Part shown: in pieces, positions 1 to 14,600 of the stretch
How positions within the stretch are numbered: position 1 is the stretch's first letter
How the letters are laid out: the number at the start of each line of letters is the position of its first letter
Assembly (NCBI RefSeq): GCF_033439725.1
Contig: NW_026944392.1
Coordinates: forward strand, 558,001-622,000
Direction: 5' to 3'
Length of the DNA stretch: 64,000 bases
Origin: Neurospora tetraspora
Taxonomy: Eukaryota > Ascomycota > Sordariomycetes > Sordariales > Sordariaceae
The notes under the pieces: generated by a model
What the model was told of the DNA's origin: nothing
Database searches by the model: none
What the model saw: only the letters and a program-made list of their open reading frames with translations
Made by a program: the position numbers and the translations under genes

Positions 1-150
1 ATCGGTATAGCGAAGCGGTCTGACTTGATCGCGACGGGAGTAGTATAGCGAAGCGGTTTGACTTGATTGCAACGGAAGAAAGCGAAGTAATTTAATTTGA
101 TTACGACGAAAGATGTAGCGAAGTAATTTAATTTATCCGGATTACAACAA
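1..150. repeat. Decaying tandem repeat, unit about 38 bp
   Basis: About four head-to-tail units built on AGCGAAGCGG-TTTGACTTGAT. The first two units are GC-normal. In the third and fourth the same positions read AGCGAAGTAA-TTTAATTTGAT, so they differ by G-to-A changes. This is the C-to-T/G-to-A decay expected from RIP on tandem repeats. The array begins before the window. Confidence 0.7.
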
Positions 151-665
151 GGTTGGTATAGTAGTTGCAACGAGGGCAAATAACGAGACGAAACTATTTC
201 GTTGTCTCTTATCGCTCAAAGCGAATCGGGAATTGCTGTAAACGTTGCGGAGAGCGTAAACGAAGGTATTCGGATGAATGCGCTTTGCGCGAGAGGGTTC
301 ATAACCTCTTAGACCGTCACGAAGTAGGGATAAAGAAGGCGAGAGAGAAGTTGATGTATTCAGAAGGAAGACAAGGCTACGAACGAACGCGGGGAAAAGC
401 TAGCTAAGGAAGGTGGTGCTAGGAAGTGGGCCCAGCCCGGCAGGCAGGCGGCACGGCTGGCACGGCTGGCCGGCTGGGCACAAGAACATGTTCTGGGATC
501 GTGCTTCGGAATCTGTCACCTTTCCAGATAGCCAACTGTATAATACATGTAGTTATATACTTCTCATTCCAAGGCATACTTCCTCAATAGGTATGATTTT
601 CATTACTTCTGTAAAACACTTCTCTTTTCACTATCTCTCGACACCATCCATTCTTTCCTTGATGA
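151..665. other. No supported gene
   Basis: Mixed composition. An open frame over 165-407 is Arg/Lys-rich but has no recognisable domain, and it continues the biased composition of the flanking decayed repeat. I see nothing else here. Confidence 0.5.
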
Positions 666-1049
666 CATGATCCTTCCCCTTCATATCACACACATCAACC
701 AAACCCTAATCCTCCAATTGCACCCCCCCCGGATGCCCAACCCGACCCGGCCCTCCTCCAGCGCCCTACGAAGAAGGGTAGAAAGCGCAAAGTGCGTACC
801 GTTTCTGCTCATTTTCAGCAGCCTGCTCCTCTTTAGCAGATGGCTCCTCTTCAGCAGCCGGCTCCTCTTGATCAGCAGATGGCCCCTCATCAACAGATGG
901 CTTCTCTTGATAGCTTAGCTTCTATGGGTCTCAGGACTTGCACTAATTGCATGAAGCGCCCACAGCGCGCAGCCGGCAAGGTGTGGGAGGAATGCTTCGG
1001 TAGTCCCACCGCCCAATGGCGGAGCGAACTGAAGAAGGGAAGGGAGTAG
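666..1049 (+). pseudogene. Degenerate cysteine-rich family copy
   Basis: One frame reads from 666 to the stop at 1047-1049. It has a Pro/His-rich start, a basic KKGRKRKVR-type stretch, then a Gln/Pro repeat (APLQQPAPL, QQMAP) and a knuckle T-C-T-N-C-M-K-R-P-Q-R. The repeat is the one used by the minus-strand family gene at 25-26 kb. The knuckle matches those near 1,857 and 20,580. A TAG interrupts the Gln repeat near 831, at a place where neighbouring units have CAG, so it looks like a CpA-to-TpA hit rather than the conserved family stop. The second Cys pair has been reduced to W-E-E-C. No start codon is evident. I read it as a truncated, decayed copy. Confidence 0.6.
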
Positions 1050-1188
1050 GAAGAGAGAAATCTCATCCCGGCACTGGAAGTCTTAGATGATACGGGCCTT
1101 CCCACGGAAGAGGTGTATACCGTAGCGGGAAAATATGCTAGGGAACAAGCCTTCTTAGGCTTACTACGGCTTTCAAGACTTGTAATTT

Positions 1189-1678
1189 CAACAAGCCCTG
1201 TTGAATTTATAGGCCTTGTTGCGCGAGGGAGGCGTCTGATTGGTTAATCCGGATATCTGCTATAGACGTTCGCTAAAAGTCCCAAGTTCAGCGCACTGCT
1301 TTAGTGCCCTCGAGAGTGCCTTCTTTCCTAAAGTTCATTTTCCCTTGAAACTCCACCACCCTATATCAAAGGAAAGAACGAAGCTCGCCTTCAATCAATT
1401 GGGCCAGTAGCTTAATAGTTCTTATCGTCGCTCTCATTCTTGTGATTGCCAGTTCGATTCCAACTAGTGACAGCTTTTTTTCCGTCGCGCGAAAAGTTTC
1501 GCGCGGACCGGGAAGTATGAATACCCTCATCCGGACTTTAAAGCCAAAATCTAAGACCACCAAAAAGACCACTATAACGACCACTAGCCAAAGACCCCTA
1601 TAAGGCCTTCTGCCTAAATCCAACCAATCAGAGCCCTCCCTCAGCTAACAAGGCCTGTAGATTCAACAGGGCTTGTTG
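1189..1678. mobile_element. 490-bp terminal-inverted-repeat element (MITE-like)
   Basis: The 59 bases at 1189-1247 are matched in inverted orientation at 1620-1678. Both start with CAACAAGCCCTGTTGAAT and end with a TCTGATTGGTT core, with a few transition differences. No transposase frame fits between them, so this is a non-autonomous element. I cannot define a clean target duplication. A related palindromic motif (CAACAAGGCCTGT) recurs at 1699-1733, perhaps the end of another copy. Confidence 0.7.
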
Positions 1679-1826
1679 TATATAATAACCCCAGATATGC
1701 AACAAGGCCTGTAATGCTCAACAAGGCCTGTTGCGCCCCTTATATTCCCGCTGCGGTATCGACGTACACCGTCATCGTCGAAGCCATTGTCGGTACCCCC
1801 GTCGTATTCCTTCACGACGACCATAG

Positions 1827-1985
1827 GTACCCAACCGGCTTGTGGGCCGTAGAACGTGCCCCAATTGCATGCACCGCCCTCAGAGGGCCCTCGGCCAGCA
1901 CTGTCAACGGTGCTTCAACGCTGCCCATGGCATTCCGAACCCTCCCGAGGAGAATGGAGCGATCCATGAGGGCATGGCGGAGTAA
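1827..1985 (+). pseudogene. Cysteine-rich family C-terminal fragment
   Basis: The frame from 1830 to the TAA at 1983-1985 encodes R-T-C-P-N-C-M-H-R-P-Q-R-A-L-G-Q-H-C-Q-R-C followed by an acidic tail. This is the second knuckle of the family in the version also found near 20,580 and 940: C-x2-C, then R-P-Q-R, then C-x2-C. The same frame is closed by a TAG at 1824-1826 just upstream. Upstream of that it is open but basic and featureless (1749-1823), so the first knuckle is absent or decayed. It lies close to the AT-rich boundary at about 2,140. Confidence 0.55.
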
Positions 1986-2139
1986 GTTTGAACGGATGGG
2001 AAGGTGTCAAGCGGAAAGCAATTCGGAAGGGTCCATACAGCCATCCGTTCGTGAAATCACGTTGGAAGCAGGAGCGACCCTGTCATGACGCTTGATACAG
2101 GATTGCGCAAGAAGGATGTCAGTGGGTCCCGATTTGGTT

Positions 2140-5100
2140 TGTAATAATCTATTCATTTTTGTTCTAAATCTATACAAATTTTAGGATCCCCATCACAAAA
2201 TTCTTTAATACCTAAAGAAAAATTATTTTTTATCAATTTTTTCTGTATTTAACAAGCCTAAGCCTACACGTGTATATATTTTATAGCTTATACAAATTAA
2301 GATAGTGCTACTTTGTAATATACTTTTCATTATTTTATATTTTCATTTAAAGATTCAAAATTTATTATATTAGAAAGGGCGAAAATTCCTACCGCAAGAG
2401 TAGTCTTAGAATTTTCGTTATTTCCCAATCTTCATATTAAATATAAATCCTTTATAGTCATAATATATAACTCTCCTTAAAATATAAAAATACTTTTAAT
2501 CAATAATTTTTTCAAGAAAAGTTTTAATCTTATGATTTTCGGAATTTAAGACTGTGAAAAGAGTGCTTGCTAGCGCACTTTGAAAGTGTGAAATCTATTT
2601 AAAATCGGCCGTTTTAAAGATATTAGTTTCGGTCTTATAGTTCTAACCTCTATAGAATTTTATGTAATTTTTAATTGTCGAAAAATAGTTAATTAAAGAA
2701 TTAAATAGAAAATATTTAAGTAGAGAGAATATTTCGGTAGTTCTTAGGTTGTAAAAGGCGGGGCCTATATATTAAAATCTATTAAATTTTAATAAGTAGT
2801 TTAGTACTACCATTGGCGCGATACGTTTAAATTTGGCCGAGTTATACTTTATATTATATTTTCATCCCCGTGCGAATAGAGCTTTATCCCTGTGCGAATA
2901 GAGTTTCTCATAATATTATATTTACCTTATTTAATAACGGCTTCTCCAAAAAAGTAAAAGATATTCCCTACTTGCTTCCGCCTCGCTTACTAACGTACTA
3001 TACTTCGGGCTTTCTAACGCCTTCGCTTCTTCTAACTCTTTGAAATCCTTTAAATATTTAGAGTTTTATTATTATATTACCTCTACTATACTTATATTCT
3101 AATATTTTAAATTACTTAGCATATTTAAATTATGACTTCCTATGGCCTAATATATTTAAAAACAAATTTAATATTAGCGGTTACTCTAAGTTACTTAAAT
3201 TTATTAATATAAATAATTAAATTAAATAGGATCGGGCTATTTAATAATACGTATTTATTTTGGGTATAGGAGCCGCCCTAATTAATAATAAACCGCCGGC
3301 TTAAAGAGAATTATAAATCATACATAATTATAACATTATATATATTAATTAGCCTATATTTTAGAAATAATTCCTTAATGTAATATTAAATTATATTAAT
3401 AGATAAGTCATTAATTTACTTAAAACCCCCGCGCCCTTATTAAATTTAATTACTATAATACGTAAGGCCTTTAAACACTTCGCTAATATAGTCTGAACTA
3501 GCGGCCAAATAGGACTATCTTATTAAAAATTAGTTTAAAAGTAGGAAAGTTTATTACTTATTAATTTTAATAAAATTTCTAAATATATTTAAGAATATAT
3601 CGAAACTTACAAAACTATACTTTATTGAGACAAATCCTTAAGAATCCTAAAATTACTCCTAATTTATTATTTTATATAAGGTTTAAAGAATTAGTACTAC
3701 TAATTTCGGGAAAACTTTTTTTAAAATAATTATATTTTACCCGTCCGGAAGATTAATAAAATTATTAAGGAGGGAATTACCCTAATAGAAGTTATTTTGA
3801 ATGTTAAAATATTTAAAATAGAATATAATAATTAAAAAAATTAAAGGAAAAAGAATAAAAAGTATTCTACGCTACTAAGGTAGCCGCTATAAAGGGTAAG
3901 CGAAAGATTATTTAAGCTCCTTGTAGCGTATGTAATAATCTTAAATATAGCGACGAACGCTATTTTAAATAATACTCTAAATTGCGTTTATAATTTAGAG
4001 AAGAAAAACTCTATCCGCAAGTGGATCCACTTTTTTCCCCACACATATCCCTAACCTTCGTGAGGCCTAATATATTAAATGTATTCTTTTATAAATTTTG
4101 CCTAGAATCTAAGCATTACAATATTTTATAATATAACTTCAGACTATAGTACCCCGCCCAAATTTGTACCGCGATATATACTTATATTAAGTATTTTATA
4201 AGGTAGTCTTAGAGTATATTATAGGGTATTTAGTAGCCCGGTCGTATATTGTACTCAAATTAATTAATTGTACTTAATCTATAATAATTTATATATTACT
4301 AATCTATTTGATTTTTATTGTGAATTTGGTTGCTAGAGCTTCTTAGAGCCTCCTAGAGCCTCCTAAAGTATTTATTAGGCTTACGTACTAGCGATACGTA
4401 TGCTACGCCGGCTACCCTATATATTAATTAGAATATTACTTGGTATACTTCTTCTTTTTATACCTCCTCCCTTTATATTTCCTCCTTTCGTACTTCCTCT
4501 TCTTATAATATCAATAATATAGCCTCTTCTACCCTATATAGAGCTACTTCCTCTCTCTCTTCTACTCCTTCTTCGTACAATTTATATAGAGCTTCGCGGG
4601 CGGCCTCGTCCCTTCTATAATAAAGTAGGAGGCTAATTATCTATTATATCCTTTATTTCTAAATTAATACCCTCTTATTTAAATATATTTCATTAAATTA
4701 GTAGCGTTATTCGTATTAAAATTATAGGGTTGCGGCCTACTTTAAATTATTAGCCGCGGGTAGGTTAGAGGCGTGGCCGTCCCCGTCCCTAGGGATTTTA
4801 TAATACCGTTACTTAGAATTAAATCAGCACTATAGAGGGTAAAGGAATTCGAATATTAATTAATACGGTCGGTTGGGGTAAGGGAGTTTGAATATTAATT
4901 AATATAATTAATTAAGGAGCGTAAGAGTCGTATATAAAAGGTCTTACATTTCGAGGGCGGTTACGTAAATTCTTTATACGGTTAAAATTATAATAAATAA
5001 AATATTTATTCTTATTAGATAAATTCCTTTTAAGCTATTAGTGGGGGTGAAAGTTTTATTTTATTAGTTTTAATTATTGAGGCCGGGTAAGAAGGTTAGA

Positions 5101-8100
5101 GAGTAAGGAATGCGAGTATAGTAAGTTAAATTGCTTAATAAATTTGCCTATATATAATTCTAATTTATTAGGGATTAGTTTCTAGGCCGTAGGGATAATA
5201 CCTAGAGCAATATTGTATTATTTAATAATTAATTTAAGCGCCCTTTAATATATTTGATTAAGAGCCTCCCCTAATTATTATATATTGGAATGTTCCTATT
5301 AGGTAAATCTTATTTCTTTATCTACGTATTTATTGATTCGGCGCTTTATTATACGAAGGAGGCTGAAATTCTATATAACAGCTCTAATAAGTAGATTATT
5401 ACCTATATATAGAAGGACAATTAATAAATTATAAAATATATAGTAAATAATATAGTTCAAAATAATAGGTAAAGTATAAGAAGGAGATAGCATACAAGAT
5501 CTAGGGGTTAGGGAATATTACTGCTAATAATGAAACTATTTAAATTATAATTAGTTAATTTAATTAGCGATATAGTACGATAGCTAAAATTGAGCTTCTC
5601 GTTAATATAATAAGCAGCCTACTCGTTTTTAATAAAAATGTACGTTTTATTTAAATAGGTAATAATTGCTATTTATTACAAAAAGAAGCTCTTAAACCTC
5701 TCCTAAGCAGTATTAAAATCCTTAATACTATACGTATAGTACGTATACTTCTAAAGATCGTAAAGTCTAGTCCTTAAATACTCTATAGTATTAAGGAATA
5801 GAAGTAATTAATTTATATTATTTACTAATCGATTTATACGAATAATTACGTATTAATCCTCTTTATTAACCTATTTTAAATTCGTTGTATTATTAAATTA
5901 AGTTAATTAAGCTAGCTAGGCGGCTAATTAAATTGCTTGCTATATTAATGCCGATATTTCTCATTAGAACTATACCTTCTTTATAGTAATATAAATACAG
6001 TTAACGTAAGCGGCGACCTTCTTATCCTATTTGCGCTTAATATTCAATACTATATTTTTATGAATATAAAAAATATATAATTAAGAGCGCGCTATTAGAT
6101 AGATTCGTTTAATAGCCGCCCTCATTACTATATTATAATTTATAATAATTATTATCGGTTTAGAGGCGTTAATAGTTTTATAATAATTATTAATTCAATC
6201 TATTAATTAAATGAATGCCTCCTATCTCTCGTTATTAATAAAGCTAAAACTATAGTTAAAAATATACCTAGTGCCAATTATATTAATAATTTGAAAGAAA
6301 GCGAGGCCCTTATTATTTGTTTTGTACGTATTATCGTATATTTAAACCTAGAGATTATAGCGCTAGAACTCCTTATATTAGGGGTTATTCTAGAAGAGGG
6401 CAAGCGGTTTACTCTTTTAAAAGGTCTTTACCTAATTAATTTCAAAGTAGACCCCCTTTTTATTAAATAGCTTTATAATAAATTATAAGGGGTTATACCC
6501 TATATTAATTTACTTTTTAAAGATATATTAAAAATTTTGTAATTATTTAATCGTAAAATAAAAGTTAGGAAAATTATTACGTAATTGCTGCCTAATTTTA
6601 CGATTGCGCGTAATAGGGCAGTTAAAGTACTACATAATAAAAGTCTTATATTCTATTTGGAAGACCCTATAAATCTATACTATTTTATTAGGAGGATGAG
6701 TATAAATATTACAACTATCTTTAATTTTAAAAGTTTACCGTCTAAAGTTCGTCTTTAACGCTTTAGCGACCCCTTTCTAAGGGCATCCCCGTTTAATTAT
6801 CGATATTAAACGATTGCGAATAGAGGAGGGACGGATTTTATTAATTAAATATATAAAATCGATTTTCGATAGACTAAAATCGTTAATAATATTAATTAAC
6901 TATATTTTAATTAATTAATAACCTATCCCCCTACCCTATTGTTTAATTATTTTGACGAAGTTATCGAGCTTATTATATTAGGTCTTGAAAATAACGAAAC
7001 GGTTATTATAAATACCGTTACTATTAGGGTTACCGCCGTTATCACTATTAGAGTCATTACCGTTAAAATCGCTATCGTAAGAGTTATCGATATTTATAAG
7101 CTAAGTAAAGGTAGGCTCCATTAGAGTAGGCTCGATTAGGGTAGGGTCGGTTATCGGATTAAAATTGGGGTTATCCGTACTACGGTCGTACGTAGGCTAG
7201 GTCGTTATATCAGCTATTTATATTACGGTTAACTAGGGAAACGTATCAAAAAGTAATATATTATTCCGTACCATTAATTAAATACGAACGCTTTGTTTAT
7301 TTAGTAATACAATATATTAGTATTAAAATAAATTAATTGAATATAATGAAGGTAATAATATATATAATTTAGTAGAAGAAGCAATACGATAAGGCATATA
7401 CTTAGAAATCGCTAAATTAAATTAGGGTGGCTAATATAGTACGAGAATAGCCTATGCGAACCTTAAATACGTATAATAGCTTGAAATCTAGGAGCTTAGT
7501 GGGCGCGGTACGTACTAGACTAGTGCGGAGCGGGCGCGGGTTGGCAAGGTTAGGGATATGTGTGGGGAAAAAGGTGGATCTACGTGCAGATAGAGTTTTA
7601 TCCACGTACAGATAGAGTTTCTCTTAAAGAATTATATTTAAGGAAGTACTCGGTAAAGTAACTCTTAAATTAAAATGATTAGAAGGATTCTATTAATAAA
7701 TAATAATATAATTACTTATTAACTAGTGACATTAATATTAATACTTTTAATATTAAAATCTTTTTTATTAACGAAGTCAATAAACCTTACGGTAAGCGAG
7801 AACGGACTTAGGAATCCCCACGTCCTTTTATTTTTTAAAACTAATTTAAATATATTAATATTAAACCTTCTTCGGAACAGTTAGACGTAATAGCAATTTA
7901 TAATATATTACCCGCTATTATTATACCCCCTAAGAGGTTTACCTTCGGTTTAATTATTATTACCCTTTCTATTATAGGAAGGGTAAATTCTTTTTTAAAT
8001 TCTTTAAATGACTTCTATATTTTTAATATTAATACTATTAACTATTTTATTTACTACGTAGACGGTTTTATGTCTTCTTTTCTTTACTACTATAACAGCC

Positions 8101-8316
8101 TCTTAATTTTCAATATAAATAATATTTCGTTTACACCTTTTCATATTAATATATTTGAAGCCCGAACGGTTTATAATGTTAAGCCAGGTTATTTACTATT
8201 TATTAATATATATTTATACCCTATAGCTACTTATAACTTTATTTCTATATCTTAGCTCTGAAAAGCTAGTATTTCCTTTAATATTATTACGTTAAACGGA
8301 CCCAATATACTCTAAA
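2140..8316. other. AT-rich RIP-decayed block
   Basis: Composition falls abruptly to very AT-rich sequence dominated by TA, AATTAA and ATTATA strings, with no long open frame on either strand. This fits heavy RIP of old transposons. Recognisable pieces are an inverted-repeat pair (separate entry) and a terminus-like copy at 2868-2912 that matches the right end at 7580-7626 in direct orientation. The remainder is unidentifiable by eye. Confidence 0.8.
3998..7626. mobile_element. RIP-decayed DNA transposon with terminal inverted repeats
   Basis: About 60 bases at 4003-4058 recur inverted at 7546-7610. The core TTTTCCCCACACATATCC is identical on both sides, followed by CTAACCTT. Outside it, both ends carry AACTCTATC motifs, doubled at the right end. 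The 3.6 kb between is AT-rich with no surviving frame. The superfamily cannot be told from what remains. Confidence 0.6.
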
Positions 8317-8672
8317 TGTTACGCGAAGATATACTTTAGAAATAATATTAACAGAGAATAAAAGAGTAAGTAACTGGTTGCTAGATAGAATAATAGTACG
8401 TAACGATTAGCGATAGTCTCATTAAAGGAAACGAAAATAATAATTATCGAAAGCCTCAATTTGGAACTTCACATACGATTTCGCAGAGTGTAAGTAAAAT
8501 AAATAATAGGTTGTAAGGTAATAATTGATTAATCCGTTAATTTTAATAGAGACCGACGGGGTAAATACTTTTATATACTGTAATATATTTAAATAAGTAT
8601 ACCTATACCTAATTTGGTATATATTACGATAGGCTAGAAATATTTAAGTACCGCTTAGAATATTTACTATTT
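8317..8672. repeat. Left LTR of the gypsy element
   Basis: Aligns along its length with 19221-19576. Almost all differences are transitions toward A/T. Its start TGTTACG follows the CTAAA duplication. The right boundary is approximate because the terminal TGACA has decayed. Confidence 0.8.
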
Positions 8673-11600
8673 ATTAATAAGAACGCCAAATATAAATAAA
8701 TTATGAAGATTATCGTTACCAAACATAGGATGATTATTTTTATCCTTATAATAATCAACCATCTTTAATCTTGCTTCTTCTGTATGTTTATAACCTTTCT
8801 TAATATTATTTATTATTTTAATATTTATCCTAATAAATTTAATTATTATAAATATTAATTCTAATATTTAACCGTATCTGTATCCTTTGTAAAAAAATAC
8901 TATATATTTATTACAATTATTATTATAATACTTAATTTTCGTAATTAAAGTTTTTAAAAGTATTATATAATAATTATATTGTCCGCCGTTAATAAATGTT
9001 ATAATCCTCCTTAAATTTACAAAAGTTCTTATTAAAATATAAGAAAATATTACCCTTATAATGAGAGCGCTTATAATTAATAGAAGGGGAATTTCTTTAA
9101 TCTACTAAATTTCTAGTATTCGGTAATAAAGCGAATAGATTCTAAATAAAGTATTAAAGCGGGAGGTAAATTGGGCAGATATTATATTAAACCGAACGAT
9201 ATATAGTAATATATTTGAACGAATAGAGTAAGTTAATGGAAAAATCGGTAATATGTTTAATTAAAAGCTAGGGAGAGTAGAGGTCTAATATTGAACGTAC
9301 TAAATTCATATTTCTTTCATCTTTTTATTTATTTTGGCTATTTTATTACGTAACTCCTTTATTATAATTAATGAATAATAATTGGAATTAACTAAATTAT
9401 TTTGTAGAAAAGATAAAGTTTATTCAAATTTAGTAACAATATTAATATAATTAATAAATTTAATAGGAGAATTAATAATAGTATTCATAATATATTTATT
9501 TATAATTATATTAATTTGCGTATGGTATAAATATTTTAAGTACGCTAGGAAACTATTAATTCATTTATTAAAATTACCCTTCTAATTATAATATTAAAGG
9601 GCGAATAATTAAACGTAGGAAGGAATATAATTAACGAATATAAAATTATTATTATCGTATAATTTAATAAGTTTCTTTAGGGCTATCTTTATATTATAGT
9701 ATAATATAGTCTAAAAAAAGCCCGTAGGTTTGTAAATTTGCTTCCGTATTTTTCAATCTTATTATAATAATTTTAAATAATAGTATTAACTTTATTATAT
9801 AGTTTTTAAAGATCCGTATTTATTATAAGGTCGAATATTTTATAATCTTCGTTAAATATAAAACTTATTATATTCTTAATTAGGTAAATTCTACCGACCG
9901 AATTCTCTTTAGGAATTTTTCCCGTACGGGCGCGAACTTTAATAACGTTAGCGAAGGGCATACGTAGACTTTTATAAATTAGGGAACATTTAACGTTTAT
10001 AATATTAATTAAAATTATAGGACTATTAAGAATATTACGTTTACACTTAGTAAAGTAGCCGAATTAACGTTACTTTTATATATTATAGAATTTGAGGTCG
10101 TTAAAATTAATTACGTAACCGATAAAATAAATAAATTATATAGGAACACCGACTCTACTATTAAAATAATTATTAATAATACGAATAATTAATAGGACTT
10201 CGTTATATTAAAATCGTTAAAAAATTATACTTTTGTAAATATAGGAAATTGTATTAATTGAGGTAGAAATAAACGAGGTAGAGGAATTATATATTATAGT
10301 ACAAGAATGATTATAATCGTGGGTAAAATAATCTTATTAAATACCGAATTTATTATAAAGAATAATACTATTAAATTTTAGGGACGCGAAAATTGCTATA
10401 GTATAATAGTTAGAACTACTAATAATATATAAGATTGCTTGGTTTAAATCGATTTAAACGCCAGTACGTTTAATAATATTATAAAGAATAAAAGCGAAGC
10501 AATTATCGTAATATATAAATAAATATTAGATTATTATAGGAGGTATTCAATAACGGGTAACTTCTTTACCGATTTTAATATTCTTAATTATAATATTATT
10601 AAGGGCGTGAATTTTATCGCGCGAAGGAAAACGGGTGTGAGGATTAAAGTCGTTCGAAATAAAGTTCATATTATTAATATAGTTAATTATATATTGAAAA
10701 CGAGTATAATTAAAGAAAGTTATAAGGGCTTAATCGCTTATAATAATAATATTAATAGTAATAAAGGTTAGAACGACGATATAGAGGCTATTGTAACCTA
10801 TATCAATAATTTTATCCTCGACGCCCTCTTTATAAAGGCGGCTAAAATATATAATTAAGTTAGTAAGAGCAGAGAAGCAATTATTTAATTCGATTACTAA
10901 TATAGTTGAACGGAGGTTGCTATTTAACGTAATTAATTCGTTATCCGGATTACCGTTTTAAACGATCTAATTAATAATTTTAATATAAGGGTAATTAAAC
11001 TATAGGGTAATTATTTTAACGTTATACTCTATTATAAAAGTGAGATTGAAGGCGAGATAATATAAGACGATTAATTAATAAGTATAATAAATAATAAGTA
11101 TAATTATAAAACCGAGCAATTGTAAAGATAGGGCTACTTATAAGGGTTAAAGATAGAATAAATAAAAGGTTTTAGTAAAGAAGGAAGGTTTTAAATAAAT
11201 CGAAAGAGTTATATATATATTAGAAGCCTTCGATCCTATTTAGATTTATATTCCTTTAATTATCTACTGGGTATTATATTTACTTTATCACTTTATATAA
11301 TTGTAATTACTTAATTTTAGCGGCCTTAGGTGCGCGTACTAGAATTGCTTATTTAGGATAAAAGAATAAATAAAAGAAATATTTATAATACTTAATATAT
11401 TATAAATCGGTAGTTTTAATTCAGTAGGTTTACTACGACTTTAAATTTAAAAGCGCGAAGTTTTATTAATTTTAATAAGTTATTTACGAAGATAATGAAA
11501 AGAAGAGTAAAATTAAAATTAAGAAGTAAAATAATAGAAGGAAAATATTTTTAAACTTCCGTATTAAATAGTTTTCGCCTTTTTTCCCCCTTTTTATTAA

Positions 11601-14600
11601 AAGAATTATTATTTTAAACGTTAGAGTTAATTAAGTACGGACCGATTTATAAATTAACCGCCAAATTACTTTCTTATAAATATTCCGGAACGGTAATTCT
11701 AACGGTTATTTAATATCAAATTCTTCGACCTTTTCTTTAGAATTCCTTATTAATTCGAAACGCGGTTCTTATATATTATCTTTATTTTAATATCCGGCCT
11801 ATTTAACGAAATAATTAACGTCCTTCGGTCTTTAATTTTTAGTTATTAAATTTTCGATTTCTTATTTTTCTTAACTATGAATTTTTATAAGTTAGGAAGG
11901 TGGAACTGTTCTCCCGAATAAATTAGGACTTTAGGTTAGCTTCTATAAATATACGATGAAAATTATTAGATAAAAATATTATAAAGAAAGTAAATTAAAT
12001 TTATAAATTAAAGGGCTAACCTTTTTTAAAATTTCATAAGGATTTATCCGTTTTATTAATTATTTATTCTTCGGATCATTTAATAGATAATAACCTTTAC
12101 CGAAGCGAAAAATTTTTTTATTTCTAACTTTAAACGATATTAGAAAATACTTGACATTATATTTTACTTTGGCCGCTATATTTACTTTATTAATAAATTC
12201 GGCGGCTTCTAATTAGAATTCCTAACGTACTAACACTAAAATTCCGCTATAGTTACTTCTTTTATATCCAGGGTTAGTAGATTAATTATAAATTTAAAGT
12301 TAAAATTATAAATTAATTCGTTTAAAAATATACCAATAATAGCTTAGATAGTATTATTTAAGTTATATTAAAGGGCCATTAATATAAATAATTATACTTG
12401 AATATTAATAGCGTACTATACACAAATTACTATTACTACCGTTTAATTAATAGGTTCGGATTAATTATCTATTTAAGTATAATAAACTATCGAAAATAAT
12501 AGATTTACTATTAATATTTTAAAAATACCGCACTACATAATGAAAATAAATTTTGAATTATAATTACTAATTACAACGACTAGTAAACCCTAAATATAAT
12601 ATTATAAAGCTTATAATAGAATAGTAACCTATTCTCGTACTCTATAAGTAGAATATCCTATTAATAAGAGTATTTTCTTATTAAATTTATAAATAATAGA
12701 GTATATAATATCAAATTCGTAGAAGCCGACGATATTCTATATCGTATTAATTAATGGAATTCTCAATATATTTATTATGAAATTTATAGTACTAATATAA
12801 TATAATTTAGGAAAAGTCCGAATTAGTATAAATTTATTAAGAATTAATTAATAATTACGCTAATTCTATTAATATACTTCGTAATGTTTAATATATTCCC
12901 GAACTATTTATATTTTCTAACGTATACAGAAAAAGGATAAGTCGTTTATTATTCTATTAATATTAAAATAGTATTTTTCGTTATATACGAATTATAGGAT
13001 TTTTTTATATATAAGAGCGAAGGATATAGAGGCGACGCTTATTTTAGTAATTTATATAATATAGGAGGCCGTTTTTAAGGAAGTAAGGACCGGCGGGTAA
13101 ATTAGGACGCTTATTAGACCGGCGTATATAAATATATTTTAGAGAATTAATATTAGTAATTATTTAAAGGACTTTACTATATTTAAAGTTGGAAGGGTAG
13201 GCCTCGATTAATTATTAGTGAAAAATAGAGGAAATCATAGGAATTATAGTACGGGTATTTTAGAAAACTTGTGTATATATAAAACTAAAAGCGTTAATTT
13301 CCTTTAAATAATTAAAATAGGATTAAATATTGGTAAATTTATTAGAAATAACGTTATCGTTAGTAGGCTCGATAATCGGTAATTTAAATAACGTATTAAG
13401 AACAATATTTAATGGGCTTAAGATATAGAAAATATTTAAATTAAATTAAGAAGCCTAATTGATAGCGTTAGTAAATTTAGAATTAATTTTAATTAAATTT
13501 ATAGTATATACAGAAATATATTTAACAATATTTATAGTTAAAGCGTAATTAATGATAATCTTTGTATAATATTCGTTAAACTAGATTATTTTACGTAATT
13601 TTTATAAGGCCTAAATAATTGTTACAATTTCGGTTTCTATAGAATTATATTTCTTTTTGGCCGGAATGATTAATTTTAATAGGATATAGACCGGTTTAAT
13701 TATAATTAGGGGAATTTTACTTATATTAAAGATAGATTCGCTATTTTATATGTATTTAAATTGAAAAATGTAGACCTTATAAATGCTTTTATTAATGTTT
13801 ATTTTAATAAATAATATTTCGCTCTTAACGTAGTAAAATAAATACGTTTAATTGTATACATTTTCTTATATAATATAAAAAGCGTTTAATTCTTCCTTAA
13901 CCGGTTCGAATTTAATTTTAGAAGTATAGGCCTTCCGAACGTATTTTATTACTCTTAATCATAAATTTCCCGATTCTCGTATTCATTTTAGCAATTTAAT
14001 CTTCTTTTCATTTAGTAGTTCTTCTTTAACCGCGAATTAGAATGTGTTTTTACGTAATTAATTAGGCATATTGAAATGGGTTTTTAAAAAATTTATAGTT
14101 TCTGGAAAATTAAGCTTTTAGAACGCTTTAATTCGATCTTCTATATATAAAATCCCCTCGCCGTTAATAATACTATTAAATAATTAAATAAATAGGAAGG
14201 CAGCGAACGATTTATTAGCGCTAATATATATACGGTATTTATTAAATAAATTTATAACAGTAGTTAAATATTATAAATATTCTTCTTTAATTGTATTGTA
14301 GATAATAATATGATTAATATATATTCGTATAAATAAATAGTAATTAAAGAATAATCCGTCTATAAAGTATTATACGAAAGTAGGAAAGTTTTTAAAATTT
14401 ATAAGAATGATATTAAATTATTAAAACTCTGAGGATTAATTATTATCATACCGTTATAATATTAAATAAAAATGGGTAATTAACAGAAAGATTTAGCGGC
14501 GTCGAAAATGGAAAAGAATCTTTTACCGACTATTATATTAATAATATTCTTTTAATCGGGTAATACATATATATCCGGGATAATAATATTATTTAGCGGT

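Noticed and set aside
1714-2088. A 124-codon plus-strand frame
   Set aside because: It overlaps the family knuckle fragment in another frame and has no motif of its own.
6939-7124. A short open frame inside the AT-rich block
   Set aside because: It encodes only a low-complexity Ile/Val/Thr string produced by repeated GTTATTACC-like sequence; its neighbours are saturated with stops.
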